64,000 nucleotides of DNA. It comes from Flavobacteriaceae bacterium. Its GTDB lineage: Bacteria; Bacteroidota; Bacteroidia; Flavobacteriales; Flavobacteriaceae. Numbering within the stretch: position 1 is the stretch's first letter; each line of letters opens with the position of its first letter. The position numbers and the translations under genes are program-made. The stretch covers positions 62,001 through 126,000 of the forward strand of contig JAUXPJ010000019.1 in the NCBI GenBank assembly GCA_030683815.1, read 5' to 3'. This document shows positions 1 through 9,398 of the stretch, piece after piece. The notes below the pieces were generated by a model. It was not told the DNA's origin. It saw only the letters and a list, made by a program, of their open reading frames with translations, and searched no databases.

Positions 1-940
1 TTTTATAATTAAAATGGTGAATTTCCGATTCGTTATCAACCTCCACCATCACTTCAGGAATTGAAGTTTGCAAAATTTGATATCCGCATTTAGGGATATA
101 AGCCGATACCAATCCGCTACCCATTTTTAGCGCCCCTTTTGCAGTTAAACTTATAGCTCCTATTTTACCGTAACTGCCGCCAATCAAGAGTGAATGTCCG
201 AAATTACCTTTGTGAGAAAATTGATGCCTCGGTTTATACAATTGCTGCAAATCCAGTTTAGTGATAAAAAAATGATTTGTTTCTAAACTATTGATAAAAT
301 CTTGGTTTAATCCGATATCTAAAACTTCAAAATCAGCGCAATACGATTGATTTTCCGGCAGCAGAAATGCCAATTTTGGAACTTGAAAAGTGAGTGTTTT
401 ATTTGATTTGATAACCGCTTCTTGATCATCAACAGTTTTATCAGCCATCAATCCGGATGGCAAATCAATTGAAAGAATATAAGCACCGGAATTGTTTAAT
501 TGTTGTATCAATTTTTTGGTGAATCCATAAGGAGATTTTTTTATACCGACGCCAAAAATGGCATCGATAACAATATCATTTGATTGAATTTCAGGCAACT
601 CATTTTCATCATAAATATGGTGAATTTCAACTTTTAGAGATTTTAGTTTTTCTAAATTTGTTTTAAAATCATCCGACTGTTTATCTGAAAAATGAACAAT
701 ATAACAAGTTATATCCGCATTAATTTCATTTAAATAACGGGCAATTACTAAGCCATCGCCACCGTTATTTCCAACACCGCTAATTATTTTGAAGGGCTGA
801 TTTTTAACTTGATAATTTTTTTGAATAAAATCAAAACACTGAAAAGCTGCATTTTCCATTAAATCTATTGAATTTATTCCTTTTCGACCAATGGTAGCTT
901 TGTCGGCCAGATGAATTTGTTCAGCAGCAAGTATTTTCAT
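1..940 (-). CDS. nnr: NAD(P)HX epimerase/dehydratase, 5' part (partial)
   Basis: Bifunctional repair enzyme for damaged NAD(P)H hydrates: an N-terminal YjeF/AIBP epimerase domain and a C-terminal ADP/ATP-dependent dehydratase of ribokinase fold. The gene starts at the ATG at 940 (MKILAAEQIHLADK) and reads open to the window edge, giving 313 codons of a protein that is normally about 500 residues, so the dehydratase half is cut off. The epimerase motif GVGNNGGDGL, with the NAD(P)-binding Asn-Asn-Gly-Gly-Asp, is visible near residue 55. The dehydratase entry motif HKGNFGHSLLIGGS follows after about residue 235. It is transcribed away from accA, with about 300 bases between them. Confidence 0.9.
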   Translation of the reverse strand, partial: MKILAAEQIHLADKATIGRKGINSIDLMENAAFQCFDFIQKNYQVKNQPFKIISGVGNNGGDGLVIARYLNEINADITCYIVHFSDKQSDDFKTNLEKLKSLKVEIHHIYDENELPEIQSNDIVIDAIFGVGIKKSPYGFTKKLIQQLNNSGAYILSIDLPSGLMADKTVDDQEAVIKSNKTLTFQVPKLAFLLPENQSYCADFEVLDIGLNQDFINSLETNHFFITKLDLQQLYKPRHQFSHKGNFGHSLLIGGSYGKIGAISLTAKGALKMGSGLVSAYIPKCGYQILQTSIPEVMVEVDNESEIHHFNYK

Positions 941-1235
941 AAAATCATTTTAACAATACTCAGTTGGTTCAATATTAAAAAAAACGTCAGTTCGAGTGTT
1001 TTTTGTGCAGTACTCCCCGATACTTTTCAAAATTAAAAATTATTCCTCGAAATGACATGGAACAAAAAATGTATTGAGAACGGCTTATAATAATAATTTC
1101 CTAATTCCCGACACGTTCCGATAAATCGGAACCATCGAACTGATGAAAATTATCATTAAAAAATAATTAAACCAAACGGATTAAATAATGTTTAAATTTA
1201 CTCAATAATTATTTAAAATACATTGATTTTGAGTA
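941..1235. other. Intergenic region with an imperfect inverted repeat and a hairpin
   Basis: No coding potential is seen. An inverted repeat matches at 10 of 11 positions (986-996 gtcagttcgag against 1046-1056 ctcgaaatgac). A perfect 7-bp hairpin follows at 1115-1132 (gttccga, loop taaa, tcggaac). Such palindromic intergenic elements are common in flavobacterial genomes; this copy looks degraded. The promoter of the gene to the left must also lie here, but I could not place it with confidence. Confidence 0.35.
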
Positions 1236-1261
1236 CAAAAAAACCTCTCGGCTGAGAGGTT
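1236..1261 (-). terminator. Intrinsic terminator of accA
   Basis: A perfect 8-bp stem (1242-1249 and 1254-1261, aacctctc/gagaggtt) with a 4-base loop is followed, in the minus direction, by a run of seven T. It begins five bases after the accA stop codon. Confidence 0.9.
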
Positions 1262-1266
1262 GATGA

Positions 1267-2223
1267 TTAATTTTCGTTGTATTCACCCATTTTGGAATAT
1301 TTTTCCATTCGTTTTTCTACGAGTTTCTGAGGTGATAATTTTTTTAAATCTTTATAAGCTTTTAAAATTGTTTTTTCAACTTCTTTATAAGCATTTTCTC
1401 TATCTAAATGGGCACCACCAATTGGTTCTTTAATAATACCATCTATTAACTTCAACTTCTTCATATCGATAGCTGTTAATTTAAGCGCTTCGGCAGCCTG
1501 TTCTTTAAACTCCCAACTTCTCCATAAAATAGAGGAACAAGATTCAGGAGAAATAACGGTGTACCAGGTATTTTCCATCATATAAACTCTATCACCGACG
1601 CCAATTCCCAAGGCACCGCCTGAAGCACCTTCACCAATAACAATGGAAATAATAGGCACTTTTAAAATGGTCATTTCATAAATATTTCTCGCAATCGCTT
1701 CTCCCTGTCCGCGTTCTTCAGCTTCCATTCCCGGATAAGCGCCCGGTGTATCTAATAAAGTAACTACAGGAATTCCAAATTTTTCAGCCATTCTCATTAA
1801 ACGAAGTGCTTTGCGATATCCTTCAGGATTTGACATTCCGAAATTACGATATTGTCTGGTTTTGGTATTATATCCTTTTTGCTGGCCAATAATCATAAAA
1901 GATTGATCACCAATTTTTCCTAATCCGCCAACCATCGCTTTATCATCACCAACAGAACGATCGCCATGAAGTTCCATAAAAGTATCTTTTGTCAGCGCTT
2001 GAATATAATCTAATGTATAAGGTCTTGCAGGATGTCTTGACAACTGAACTTTTTGCCAAGCTGTGAGGTTTTTGTATATTTCTTTTTTGGTTTCTTCTAA
2101 TTTTTTTTCAATACTCTTACAGGTTTCCGCAACATCAACATCGCTTTCAATTCCGATAAGAATACATTTATCTAATTGTTCTTGTAACTCTTTGATAGGT
2201 AATTCAAATTCTAAATATTCCAT
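1267..2223 (-). CDS. accA: Acetyl-CoA carboxylase, carboxyltransferase subunit alpha
   Basis: The alpha subunit of the cytoplasmic carboxyltransferase that moves CO2 from biotinyl-BCCP to acetyl-CoA, making malonyl-CoA for fatty acid synthesis; it pairs with AccD, which is not in this window. The 318 residues match the usual length (about 319). The crotonase-like core is clear: GQQKGYNTK, the [15 protein letters not shown] segment, and the oxyanion-hole glycines in [15 protein letters not shown] near residue 200. The start ATG at 2223 begins the helical N-terminus [10 protein letters not shown]. The gene ends at a strong terminator. A 75-base gap separates it from the EamA gene upstream, so it may be co-transcribed or have its own promoter. 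Confidence 0.97.
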   Translation of the reverse strand: MEYLEFELPIKELQEQLDKCILIGIESDVDVAETCKSIEKKLEETKKEIYKNLTAWQKVQLSRHPARPYTLDYIQALTKDTFMELHGDRSVGDDKAMVGGLGKIGDQSFMIIGQQKGYNTKTRQYRNFGMSNPEGYRKALRLMRMAEKFGIPVVTLLDTPGAYPGMEAEERGQGEAIARNIYEMTILKVPIISIVIGEGASGGALGIGVGDRVYMMENTWYTVISPESCSSILWRSWEFKEQAAEALKLTAIDMKKLKLIDGIIKEPIGGAHLDRENAYKEVEKTILKAYKDLKKLSPQKLVEKRMEKYSKMGEYNEN

Positions 2224-2298
2224 ATGATATTAATTTGAGGGAAATACAAATATACTAATTCATCAATTTAAAATGCAAAAATCGATTTTATAATTGTC

Positions 2299-3183
2299 TT
2301 ACCCTATTTTATATTTTTTATATTTTAAGATTCCATTGGCTAAAACCGTAAACAGAATAATTAATGCTCCTGCGTAAAATATGGGATCCATCATCTCTTT
2401 TTCGCCGAAAATTAAAACTGCTAAAAGAATTCCGTAAACGGGCTCTAAATTAATCGTTAACATAATGGTATAAGGGCTCAAATAACGCAATAATTTTACT
2501 GAAACGATAAACGCATAAGCGGTACAAACACTGCTTAATATGATTAGATATAACCAATCGGTTGGTTTTAACTGAAAAAATTCTACGGTAAAATTTCCGT
2601 TGAATAAGAAATAAATGGTGATAGCCAAAACACCAAATAAAATTTGATAAAATGAAATTGTAGCTGCCTCATATTTTTTAACGTATAAGCCATTTAAAAC
2701 AGAAAATGATGCCGATAAAAAGGCGGAAATTAATGCCAATAAAATTCCCAACCAATATTCTGTTTCTACTTTAAAGATGAGATACAGTCCAAAAACCACT
2801 ATTAATCCGAAAAGAATTTCAACATAATTTACTTTTCTTTTAAAAAAAATGGGCTCTAAAAAGGATGTAAATAAGGCGCCGGTGCTTATTGTTACCAACG
2901 CAACCGACACATTTGATACTTTAATGGCTCCGAAAAATGTAATCCAATGCAAAGCAATAATCAATCCGCCAAACAAAAATTTAAGTGCAATTCTGGTGTC
3001 TATTTTTAACGATTTCTTTTTAAATAAAAAATACAACAAAATAAAAATGGAGGCCAACAACATTCGATACCAAACAAGTGGAACGGCATCGATACTAATT
3101 AATGCGCCTAAAATGGCTGTAAAACCCCAAATAAAAACAATGAGGTGTAAGTGAAGGTAATTTTTTAAATTATTTGTTTGCAT
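2299..3183 (-). CDS. EamA/DMT-superfamily membrane transporter
   Basis: Inner-membrane permease of the drug/metabolite transporter superfamily, with about ten hydrophobic segments arranged as two EamA repeats (the first from about residue 10, the second from about residue 145). Substrate cannot be read from the sequence; relatives export metabolites or amino acids. I prefer the ATG at 3183 (MQTNNLKNYLHLHL) over the upstream ATG at 3222, because the family begins with this short polar stretch before the first helix. With this start the gene overlaps the end of the permease gene by 14 bases, as in a coupled operon. 294 residues is a normal length. Confidence 0.85.
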   Translation of the reverse strand: MQTNNLKNYLHLHLIVFIWGFTAILGALISIDAVPLVWYRMLLASIFILLYFLFKKKSLKIDTRIALKFLFGGLIIALHWITFFGAIKVSNVSVALVTISTGALFTSFLEPIFFKRKVNYVEILFGLIVVFGLYLIFKVETEYWLGILLALISAFLSASFSVLNGLYVKKYEAATISFYQILFGVLAITIYFLFNGNFTVEFFQLKPTDWLYLIILSSVCTAYAFIVSVKLLRYLSPYTIMLTINLEPVYGILLAVLIFGEKEMMDPIFYAGALIILFTVLANGILKYKKYKIG

Positions 3184-4255
3184 TTTTATATAAAAAATAA
3201 GCCAAAACACCGAAAACTGCATTTGGTAACCAGACCATTAAGAATGAATTTGTGCCCGCAACTGCGCCTAAAACTTCAGTAATTTTCATAAAAAACACAT
3301 AGATAAACATGAGTCCGATACCTGCAGCCAGATTAATTCCGGTTCCTCCCCTTCTTTTCTTTGATGATAATGAAACTGCAATCAATGTCAGAATAAACGA
3401 TGAAATCGGCAAGCTTGTTCTTTTATGAAGTTCAACAATATGTGTGTTTAAATTCTTTTGACCTCTTTCTTTTGAAGCTTGGATATATTTATACAATTTG
3501 CGTGAAGTCATATCTTTGGCGATAAAATCTTCATTTTGCAAATCAGAAGGAACAAAATTAAAGATGGTATCAAACTTTGACTCAATTATTAGAATATCAT
3601 TTTTGGGTTTTACAAATCTTTTTTTGATGTTATAAATAGAAAATATACTATCGGCAGGATTCCAGCTAACATGCTCTCCCTGCATTTTATATTTTAACTG
3701 ATTTCCTTGATACCTTCCAAATGAAAAATCATATCCTTTACCTGTTTCTATATTAAAATTCCTAAAATAAATATAATCTGTTTCACTTAACTGCAAATTA
3801 GCATCAACTACATAAGTATTGTTATAGAATTTTGTAGAAATGTATGTTCTTTTAAATTCTTGAAAAATCTTATTGCTATGCGGAACAATAAAATGATTCA
3901 TCCCCAATGCAAAAACGGTAACTATTGAAGCACCGATAAAATAAGGTCTTAAAAATCTGGTAAAAGAAATTTTGGCACTGTGAATAGCAATTACTTCTGT
4001 ATTATTAGAAAGTTTAGAGGTAAAAAAAATGGTGGATATAAAAAGTGCCAATGGCATAAAAGTATTGGCATAATATACAATGAAGTTTAGATAATAATCT
4101 TTAATGATAAGTTCCATTGTCAAATCTGGACTGCGTAAGAATTTATCTACTTTTTCAGCAATATCAATGGCAATAGCAATAGGAATTAAAATGAGTAACG
4201 TAAAAATAAACGACCCAAGATATTTTTTTAATATATATAAATCTAAAATTTTCAA
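3170..4255 (-). CDS. LptF/LptG family permease
   Basis: Inner-membrane component of the lipopolysaccharide transport machine (LptB2FG), which with LptB extracts LPS and passes it to the periplasmic bridge. The pattern is typical of YjgP/YjgQ proteins: three N-terminal transmembrane helices (roughly residues 12-120), a periplasmic beta domain (about 130-270), and three C-terminal helices containing the conserved HKRTSLPISSFILTLIAVSLS segment around the fourth helix. Length 361 is typical. LptF and LptG cannot be told apart confidently here. It is 2 bases downstream of tgt, so translation is probably coupled. Confidence 0.88.
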   Translation of the reverse strand: MKILDLYILKKYLGSFIFTLLILIPIAIAIDIAEKVDKFLRSPDLTMELIIKDYYLNFIVYYANTFMPLALFISTIFFTSKLSNNTEVIAIHSAKISFTRFLRPYFIGASIVTVFALGMNHFIVPHSNKIFQEFKRTYISTKFYNNTYVVDANLQLSETDYIYFRNFNIETGKGYDFSFGRYQGNQLKYKMQGEHVSWNPADSIFSIYNIKKRFVKPKNDILIIESKFDTIFNFVPSDLQNEDFIAKDMTSRKLYKYIQASKERGQKNLNTHIVELHKRTSLPISSFILTLIAVSLSSKKRRGGTGINLAAGIGLMFIYVFFMKITEVLGAVAGTNSFLMVWLPNAVFGVLAYFLYKNANK

Positions 4256-4257
4256 AC

Positions 4258-5388
4258 TTATAACCGATTATTCATTTGTTGAACCATTTGATTTTTCCAT
4301 GTGGCAAAATCTCCTGCTAAGATATGTTTTCTTGCTTCACGAACCAACCATAAATAAAATCCGAGGTTATGAATAGAAGCAATTTGTTTTCCCAACAATT
4401 CATTAGAAGCGAATAAATGACGCAAATATGCTTTAGAATAATAGGTATCAACATAGGTGATATTCATTTCATCAATAGAAGAAAAATCATTTTCCCACTT
4501 TTTATTTTTGATATTGATGGTTCCGTAAGCGGTAAAAAGCATGCCGTTTCTAGCATTTCTTGTCGGCATTACGCAATCAAACATATCAATACCTAAGGCA
4601 ATATTTTCGAGGATGTTGATGGGTGTTCCAACTCCCATTAAATAACGAGGTTTATCTTTCGGGAGAATATCGCAGACTATTTCAGTCATTTCATACATTT
4701 CTTCTGTCGGTTCTCCAACAGACAAACCACCAATGGCATTGCCTTCTGCCCCAACTGATGCGATAAATTCGGCTGATTGCTGACGTAGATCTTTATACAC
4801 ACTTCCTTGAACAATGGGGAAAAGTGTTTGATCAAATCCGTATTTTGGCGGAACTTTTTCTAAATGTTCAACACATCTTCTTAACCATCGATGGGTTAAA
4901 TGCATCGATTTTTTGGCGTAGTTATAATCGCACGGATAAGGAGTACACTCATCAAAAGCCATGATGATATCCGCACCGATGGAACGCTGAATTTCCATTA
5001 CATTTTCTGGTGAAAAGAAATGATAAGAACCATCAATATGACTTTTAAACTTCACTCCTTCTTCGGTAATTTTTCTTCTTTCTGATAGCGAATATACTTG
5101 ATATCCGCCGCTATCGGTTAAAATATTTCTATCCCAATTCATGAATTGATGCAATCCGCCCGCTTGTTCTAAAATAGCTGTTTGCGGACGCAAATACAAA
5201 TGATAGGTATTTCCTAAAATAATGTCGGGGTTAATCTCCTCTTTTAATTCTTTTTGATGCACACCTTTTACCGTTCCAGCCGTTCCGACCGGCATAAAAA
5301 TAGGTGTTTCAATAACGCCATGTGCTGTAGTGATACTTCCTGCACGCGCCTTACTTTTTGGATCTAATCCTTTAATTTCAAATTTCAT
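4258..5388 (-). CDS. tgt: tRNA-guanine transglycosylase (queuine/preQ1)
   Basis: Exchanges guanine-34 for preQ1 in tRNAs with GUN anticodons, the key insertion step of queuosine modification. The 376-residue length equals the bacterial norm. Landmarks: LTDSGGYQVYSL with the active-site Asp, GGLSVGEP, and the nucleophile-bearing FDCVMPTRNARNG. Near residue 320, bacterial Tgt normally has a CxCxxC zinc site followed by YLRHL and a distal His. Here the segment reads ITYVDTYYSKAYLRHL, with no cysteine at all, so the three zinc cysteines are replaced while the surrounding helix is kept. The start ATG at 5388 is in the expected place. The gene heads a tight run with the LptF/G-type permease and the EamA gene. 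Confidence 0.95.
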   Translation of the reverse strand: MKFEIKGLDPKSKARAGSITTAHGVIETPIFMPVGTAGTVKGVHQKELKEEINPDIILGNTYHLYLRPQTAILEQAGGLHQFMNWDRNILTDSGGYQVYSLSERRKITEEGVKFKSHIDGSYHFFSPENVMEIQRSIGADIIMAFDECTPYPCDYNYAKKSMHLTHRWLRRCVEHLEKVPPKYGFDQTLFPIVQGSVYKDLRQQSAEFIASVGAEGNAIGGLSVGEPTEEMYEMTEIVCDILPKDKPRYLMGVGTPINILENIALGIDMFDCVMPTRNARNGMLFTAYGTINIKNKKWENDFSSIDEMNITYVDTYYSKAYLRHLFASNELLGKQIASIHNLGFYLWLVREARKHILAGDFATWKNQMVQQMNNRL

Positions 5389-5437
5389 GGGGGCAAAGAT
5401 ACATAATAGGATTTGTTTGAAAATAGATAATTAATCT

Positions 5438-7249
5438 TTATTCAAATTCAGAGACAATAAGCCAATTTGTTTTAGAATATCCGTCTTGGGCGGTAATTGA
5501 TATCGTTTTATTTTGAATTAGATTGATGATTTCTCCGGATTTTATGGAACTTATTGCGCCATAAGGTATTTTAAAATTGAGTTTAACGGCTGTTAAATCA
5601 GTTAATTTTGGAAAAGTTACATAAACTTCTTTATTATCCCAATTTACAATACTTGGCTTGAGTTCTTCTTCAAATTGCACAGCGTATATACCTGTATTAC
5701 TGATAGGAATTCCATTGGCATTGGCTCCTTTTAAACCAAGAATTTCCAAATTACTCATCGGATAGTTTCTTAATTGTATAGCGTTTACATATAATTCCGC
5801 AGTTTCATTATCATCATCAGCAAACAATAAAAACCCTTGATTTTGACCACCCGGAAAAGTATTGTAAACAGACCATCTTCCGCCTTCTATGGGGGTTTCT
5901 CCAACATATTTTCCGTTGATGTATTTCTTAATCGATTTTTCAGAAAAAATAAGTGCAATCCGATTCCAAGTTTCTGCAACTATTTTTCCGTGATAATTAT
6001 TATTAACGCCAATTCCTTTTGAGGTGATAAATAAATCACCGTCATTTTCGTTTTCCGGATTGGTTTGCATCAAGCTGATGAACTTATTTTCACTATTTTT
6101 AGGGATATAAATATCCATCATCAGTGAATAATCAAAATGTAAATCTTCATGGATTCCGGGCGTAAAATTGGTGAACATAAAAAGTCCGTTTTGCGGATTA
6201 AAAGCAGGAACTTTCATCACATTTGCATCAATTTCACTGATTTTTTTGATACCAAATTCTGATGTTTTACCAAATGTTACATTTTGCAAAATTTCTAGAT
6301 TTCTATAACTTAACGGTCTAAATTGACTGCCAATGCCGGTACTTTGCAGATTGTGATGATCAAAATTAAAGTTAGCGGTAGTGCGGTTTCTGGGTGCAAT
6401 TTTAATTTTTTCCTGATCGCAAATGGCTTTCATGGCAGAAATAGCAATGTCAGATTCTACTCCATCAACATTAGCTGCTTTAATTTTTATAATTTCATCT
6501 AAATTATTGGAGGTAAACACCCAAACTTTTGCCTTGTGTTGATGTACTTTATTTACAAATGTTTGAAATTTTAAGTCATTATCAATTGCCAGCGTATAGT
6601 AAACTTCAAAAACTTCACAACCCAAATCGACCAATTCTTTATACCAATTATCGTCATTTATATCATCCGGCATAAATCCGAAATAAATAAATGGAGAATT
6701 TGGGCAATATTTTTTATATTCGAGTGCTTCTTCTTTATTGGCAATGGCTGCCATTAATCTTTTAGGATTTACACCGGTGGTTTTAAGCGCTTTTCCCATC
6801 AAACCTGGTCTAAATTTTTTAGTGTCTAAATAATAATATCCATCATATTTTTCGGCCAATAAAAGTGCTTCTTCCAAAGTAGCTATTTTGGTTCCTTCAA
6901 ACTGACTTCCTTTCCAACTTCCAACATCAAGTTTGAGCAAATCTGCATATTTTGAACCCACAACATAACCTTGTCCGCTACTTGTTCGGTACATCGTTGG
7001 CTGGTCATGAAAAAGTACATAGACATTATCCGAAGTTACATTGACATCAATTTCACAATATTTTACGCCACGTTTAAAGGCCTCTTCGATACCCAACAAA
7101 GTATTTTCAGGGTAAATATCAGAATAACCTCTATGCCCTATTGCTTGAAAACTACAATCAGTATAGTTATACGAAGGTTTGGTTTGCTGCGAGAAAGCCA
7201 CAAAAGCAAGAGAATATAAAACTAAAAAAACACTATGATTTTTCGACAT
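5438..7249 (-). CDS. Secreted glycerophosphodiester phosphodiesterase with C-terminal jelly-roll domain
   Basis: A signal peptide (residues 1-20, ending AFSQQ) is followed by a GDPD domain (about 33-280) with the catalytic pattern HRGYSDIYPENT, CEIDVNVT and FHD. Known family members hydrolyse glycerophosphodiesters to glycerol-3-phosphate and an alcohol. A second region (about 345-505) has the look of a LamG/concanavalin-like beta sandwich (SLMMDIYIP, WNRIALIFS, INGKYVGETP). The C-terminal 70 residues resemble the small Ig-like domain found on Bacteroidota surface proteins. 603 residues is about twice the length of a plain GDPD. It may act on phosphodiester groups attached to a polymer rather than on free glycerophospholipid products. 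It stands alone between tgt and the porin gene. Confidence 0.85.
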   Translation of the reverse strand: MSKNHSVFLVLYSLAFVAFSQQTKPSYNYTDCSFQAIGHRGYSDIYPENTLLGIEEAFKRGVKYCEIDVNVTSDNVYVLFHDQPTMYRTSSGQGYVVGSKYADLLKLDVGSWKGSQFEGTKIATLEEALLLAEKYDGYYYLDTKKFRPGLMGKALKTTGVNPKRLMAAIANKEEALEYKKYCPNSPFIYFGFMPDDINDDNWYKELVDLGCEVFEVYYTLAIDNDLKFQTFVNKVHQHKAKVWVFTSNNLDEIIKIKAANVDGVESDIAISAMKAICDQEKIKIAPRNRTTANFNFDHHNLQSTGIGSQFRPLSYRNLEILQNVTFGKTSEFGIKKISEIDANVMKVPAFNPQNGLFMFTNFTPGIHEDLHFDYSLMMDIYIPKNSENKFISLMQTNPENENDGDLFITSKGIGVNNNYHGKIVAETWNRIALIFSEKSIKKYINGKYVGETPIEGGRWSVYNTFPGGQNQGFLLFADDDNETAELYVNAIQLRNYPMSNLEILGLKGANANGIPISNTGIYAVQFEEELKPSIVNWDNKEVYVTFPKLTDLTAVKLNFKIPYGAISSIKSGEIINLIQNKTISITAQDGYSKTNWLIVSEFE

Positions 7250-7345
7250 TGGGAATTGGATTTTAAACTAATTAAAATTTATCAAAAATAGAAAACAATT
7301 TAATCGATTTTAACTTAACTGATAAATATTTCACCTTTTAAGTGA

Positions 7346-7375
7346 ATAAAAAAAGGGCACTTTAACAATGCCCTT
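7346..7375 (-). terminator. Intrinsic terminator after the porin gene
   Basis: Stem 7353-7359/7369-7375 (aagggca/tgccctt) with a nine-base loop, followed in the minus direction by a T-rich run. It ends the phosphate module transcript or the porin transcript. Confidence 0.8.
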
Positions 7376-7400
7376 GATAAAAATATTTCAAATGTATAAA

Positions 7401-8405
7401 TTAAAACTTAACTTCCAAATTTAAGTATAGCATTGATAAGTCATTTTTGGTTGCCAAATTATAATCCCATACACGGTAGTTTAAGGAAGATTTTACACCT
7501 TTAATTGGTGTATATTGAGCTCCAAAAAGAATTGCATTTCCATCTTTATCAGCATTCCAATTAGCAGTTGATGTTCCTATTTTATTGGATTCTAACAAAT
7601 CATATCTTCCAAAAAATTCAAATTTTTCATTCAACACATAAGTTGAGTATATTGAAAAACCATTTAAATCGTGGTCTAATTCAGCTTCTGTAAACTTTTT
7701 AGCATCATACATTTTGTTGTATTCTGCACCAAATCTCACTTTTTCTTTTTCATATCCGGCAAATAAAGCGATATTCTTAACAGTAGGATTTTCTACTATT
7801 GTTGTACCAACTAATTTTTTACTGTCTTGCTCTGCATAATAAACTTTAAAAATCAATGCTTCAGTTGGGTGATAAATCAAATTCCCACCTACTTTGTATT
7901 TTCCATATAAATCCTGCACTTTTTTATAACCTTCACCATTTAAAACAAATAAGTTCATTTTTAAAGTATTGTGAAGTTTCAATTCTGAATTTAATCCAAC
8001 ATCTGCAGTGGTTCCAAATCCGTGAATATCTTGAAATGATTTGTAGATATAACGATATCCCCAAGTTTTTTCTTGATCACTAAGTTGGTTTAATCCTATC
8101 ATACCTGCTGAAAACTTAGCCCAATCTAGCGCTTTATAATCTACTTGTGCTGCTTTTAAGAAAAAGGTATAATCACTTCCATTATCTTTTCCGACATCCA
8201 ATAAAACTTTGGCTGACCACTTTTCGTTGTAAATATAATCGTAACCTAAATAGACTCTTTCTATTTCAAAAGCACTTTTCTGAAGAGCACCTTCAGTTAA
8301 ATCATTGTGATAATTAAAGAAAATAGTTCCCGACACTTTTCCTTTAGCTTGCGAAAAAACAGCTAATGAGCTAAATATTAATAGAATAGTAATTATTTTT
8401 TTCAT
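7401..8405 (-). CDS. Outer-membrane porin
   Basis: A beta-barrel porin of 334 residues with a signal peptide (1-18, MKKIITILLIFSSLAVFSQA), then alternating amphipathic strands to a C-terminal aromatic-ended strand (LNLEVKF). The sequence contains recurring patterns such as ERVYLGYDYIYNEKWSAKVLLDVGK and RFGAEYNKMYDAKK, typical of Bacteroidota porins annotated as phosphate-selective or general. It lies downstream of the pst-phoU genes on the same strand, separated by 275 bases, which suggests but does not prove a role in phosphate or phosphate-ester entry. It has its own terminator. Confidence 0.75.
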   Translation of the reverse strand: MKKIITILLIFSSLAVFSQAKGKVSGTIFFNYHNDLTEGALQKSAFEIERVYLGYDYIYNEKWSAKVLLDVGKDNGSDYTFFLKAAQVDYKALDWAKFSAGMIGLNQLSDQEKTWGYRYIYKSFQDIHGFGTTADVGLNSELKLHNTLKMNLFVLNGEGYKKVQDLYGKYKVGGNLIYHPTEALIFKVYYAEQDSKKLVGTTIVENPTVKNIALFAGYEKEKVRFGAEYNKMYDAKKFTEAELDHDLNGFSIYSTYVLNEKFEFFGRYDLLESNKIGTSTANWNADKDGNAILFGAQYTPIKGVKSSLNYRVWDYNLATKNDLSMLYLNLEVKF

Positions 8406-8680
8406 TATTTTAAATTTAAATTAATTTTTTTTAACGCATCAAATTTAATTCTCTTAAAGTTAATTTCATATGGATTTAATGAATAATTTCAGTTGAATGT
8501 GATTATAAGCTATATGTATCATCCTAAAATAACTAAATAGGTTTATGAATAAATCCTATAATAGTTATACAACCATCATTTATTAATTAGAAATTGGCTG
8601 CGTTAAGTTTTCAATTACCCGTAATTATTAATGATTCTGATAATTAGGATCTTAAAGTGAGGTTAGTCTTGGTACTAATA
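8406..8680. other. Intergenic region between phoU and the porin gene
   Basis: No gene is seen in these 275 bases. The region probably holds the porin promoter. A weak resemblance to the Pho-box unit (cattcaa on the minus strand near 8495) is present, but I do not consider it secure. Confidence 0.3.
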
Positions 8681-9376
8681 CTAAAGCGGGTTTTCATCTA
8701 TTTGTTGGTGCATAAGATTTTTTCCGATAAGGGAATATAAGGAAGCCTCTGCAATATTTTTAGCATGATCTCCTATACGATCTAAAGAGGAAATAATAGA
8801 ACGCAAATCAGCCATACTTAGTAATAAGGTTTGAATATCGGTCTGACGTTCAATTTCTTTTACAGCCGTTTTCAATAAGTGACGATTTAAATCGTCAAAA
8901 ATAAGTTCTTCTTTCAATATTGAAAAAGCGGTTTCTTTATCATTTTTTTTGAATGAGATTATTGCACTGTTAACCATCGCTATAGTTTGCTTTACCACTA
9001 TATTTAATTTAGGTGTAATTTTAGCATATAATTCAATATCATTTATTTTTTGTTTTAAATGAACCATTTTAATAACGCGATCTGCAATACGTTCTATATT
9101 TTGAACAATTCGATACAGGGCAAATAAGTGTCTTAATTCTGACGCCATTGGTTTGTATAAAACAATTGTTTTAATAATATGATCATCCAGTTTTAGATCT
9201 AACTTATTGATATTTTTTTCGTTTTTTTCTAATTTTTTTAAAACCACCGCTGAAATATTAGGTTCCTTTTGCTCTAATATTTTGTTCAGTATTTCTAATT
9301 GTTCAAGTGTTAAGTTTGATAATTTTAGAAATTCTTTATTTATTTTTTTAAAAGTTGTTTCTTTATTTGTGGTCAT
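8681..9376 (-). CDS. phoU: Phosphate signalling regulator PhoU
   Basis: Negative regulator that connects the PstSCAB transporter to the PhoR kinase and prevents excess phosphate uptake. 231 residues, all-helical, with the two PhoU three-helix repeats; the metal-binding-type motifs ERIADRVIKM (about residue 95) and LDRIGDHAKNIAE (about residue 205) are intact. The N-terminus is about 15 residues longer than in E. coli PhoU. It is the last gene of the pst cluster, 22 bases after pstB. Confidence 0.92.
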   Translation of the reverse strand: MTTNKETTFKKINKEFLKLSNLTLEQLEILNKILEQKEPNISAVVLKKLEKNEKNINKLDLKLDDHIIKTIVLYKPMASELRHLFALYRIVQNIERIADRVIKMVHLKQKINDIELYAKITPKLNIVVKQTIAMVNSAIISFKKNDKETAFSILKEELIFDDLNRHLLKTAVKEIERQTDIQTLLLSMADLRSIISSLDRIGDHAKNIAEASLYSLIGKNLMHQQIDENPL

Positions 9377-9398
9377 GGTTCTAACTATTTTAACAAAA

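Noticed and set aside
2849-3154. Plus-strand frame of 101 codons opposite the EamA gene
   Set aside because: It is a shadow of a clear membrane transporter gene; no start context or protein pattern supports it.
5389-5437. A terminator or promoter between tgt and the GDPD gene
   Set aside because: The 49-base gap shows neither a hairpin with a T run nor a convincing TAnnTTTG box.
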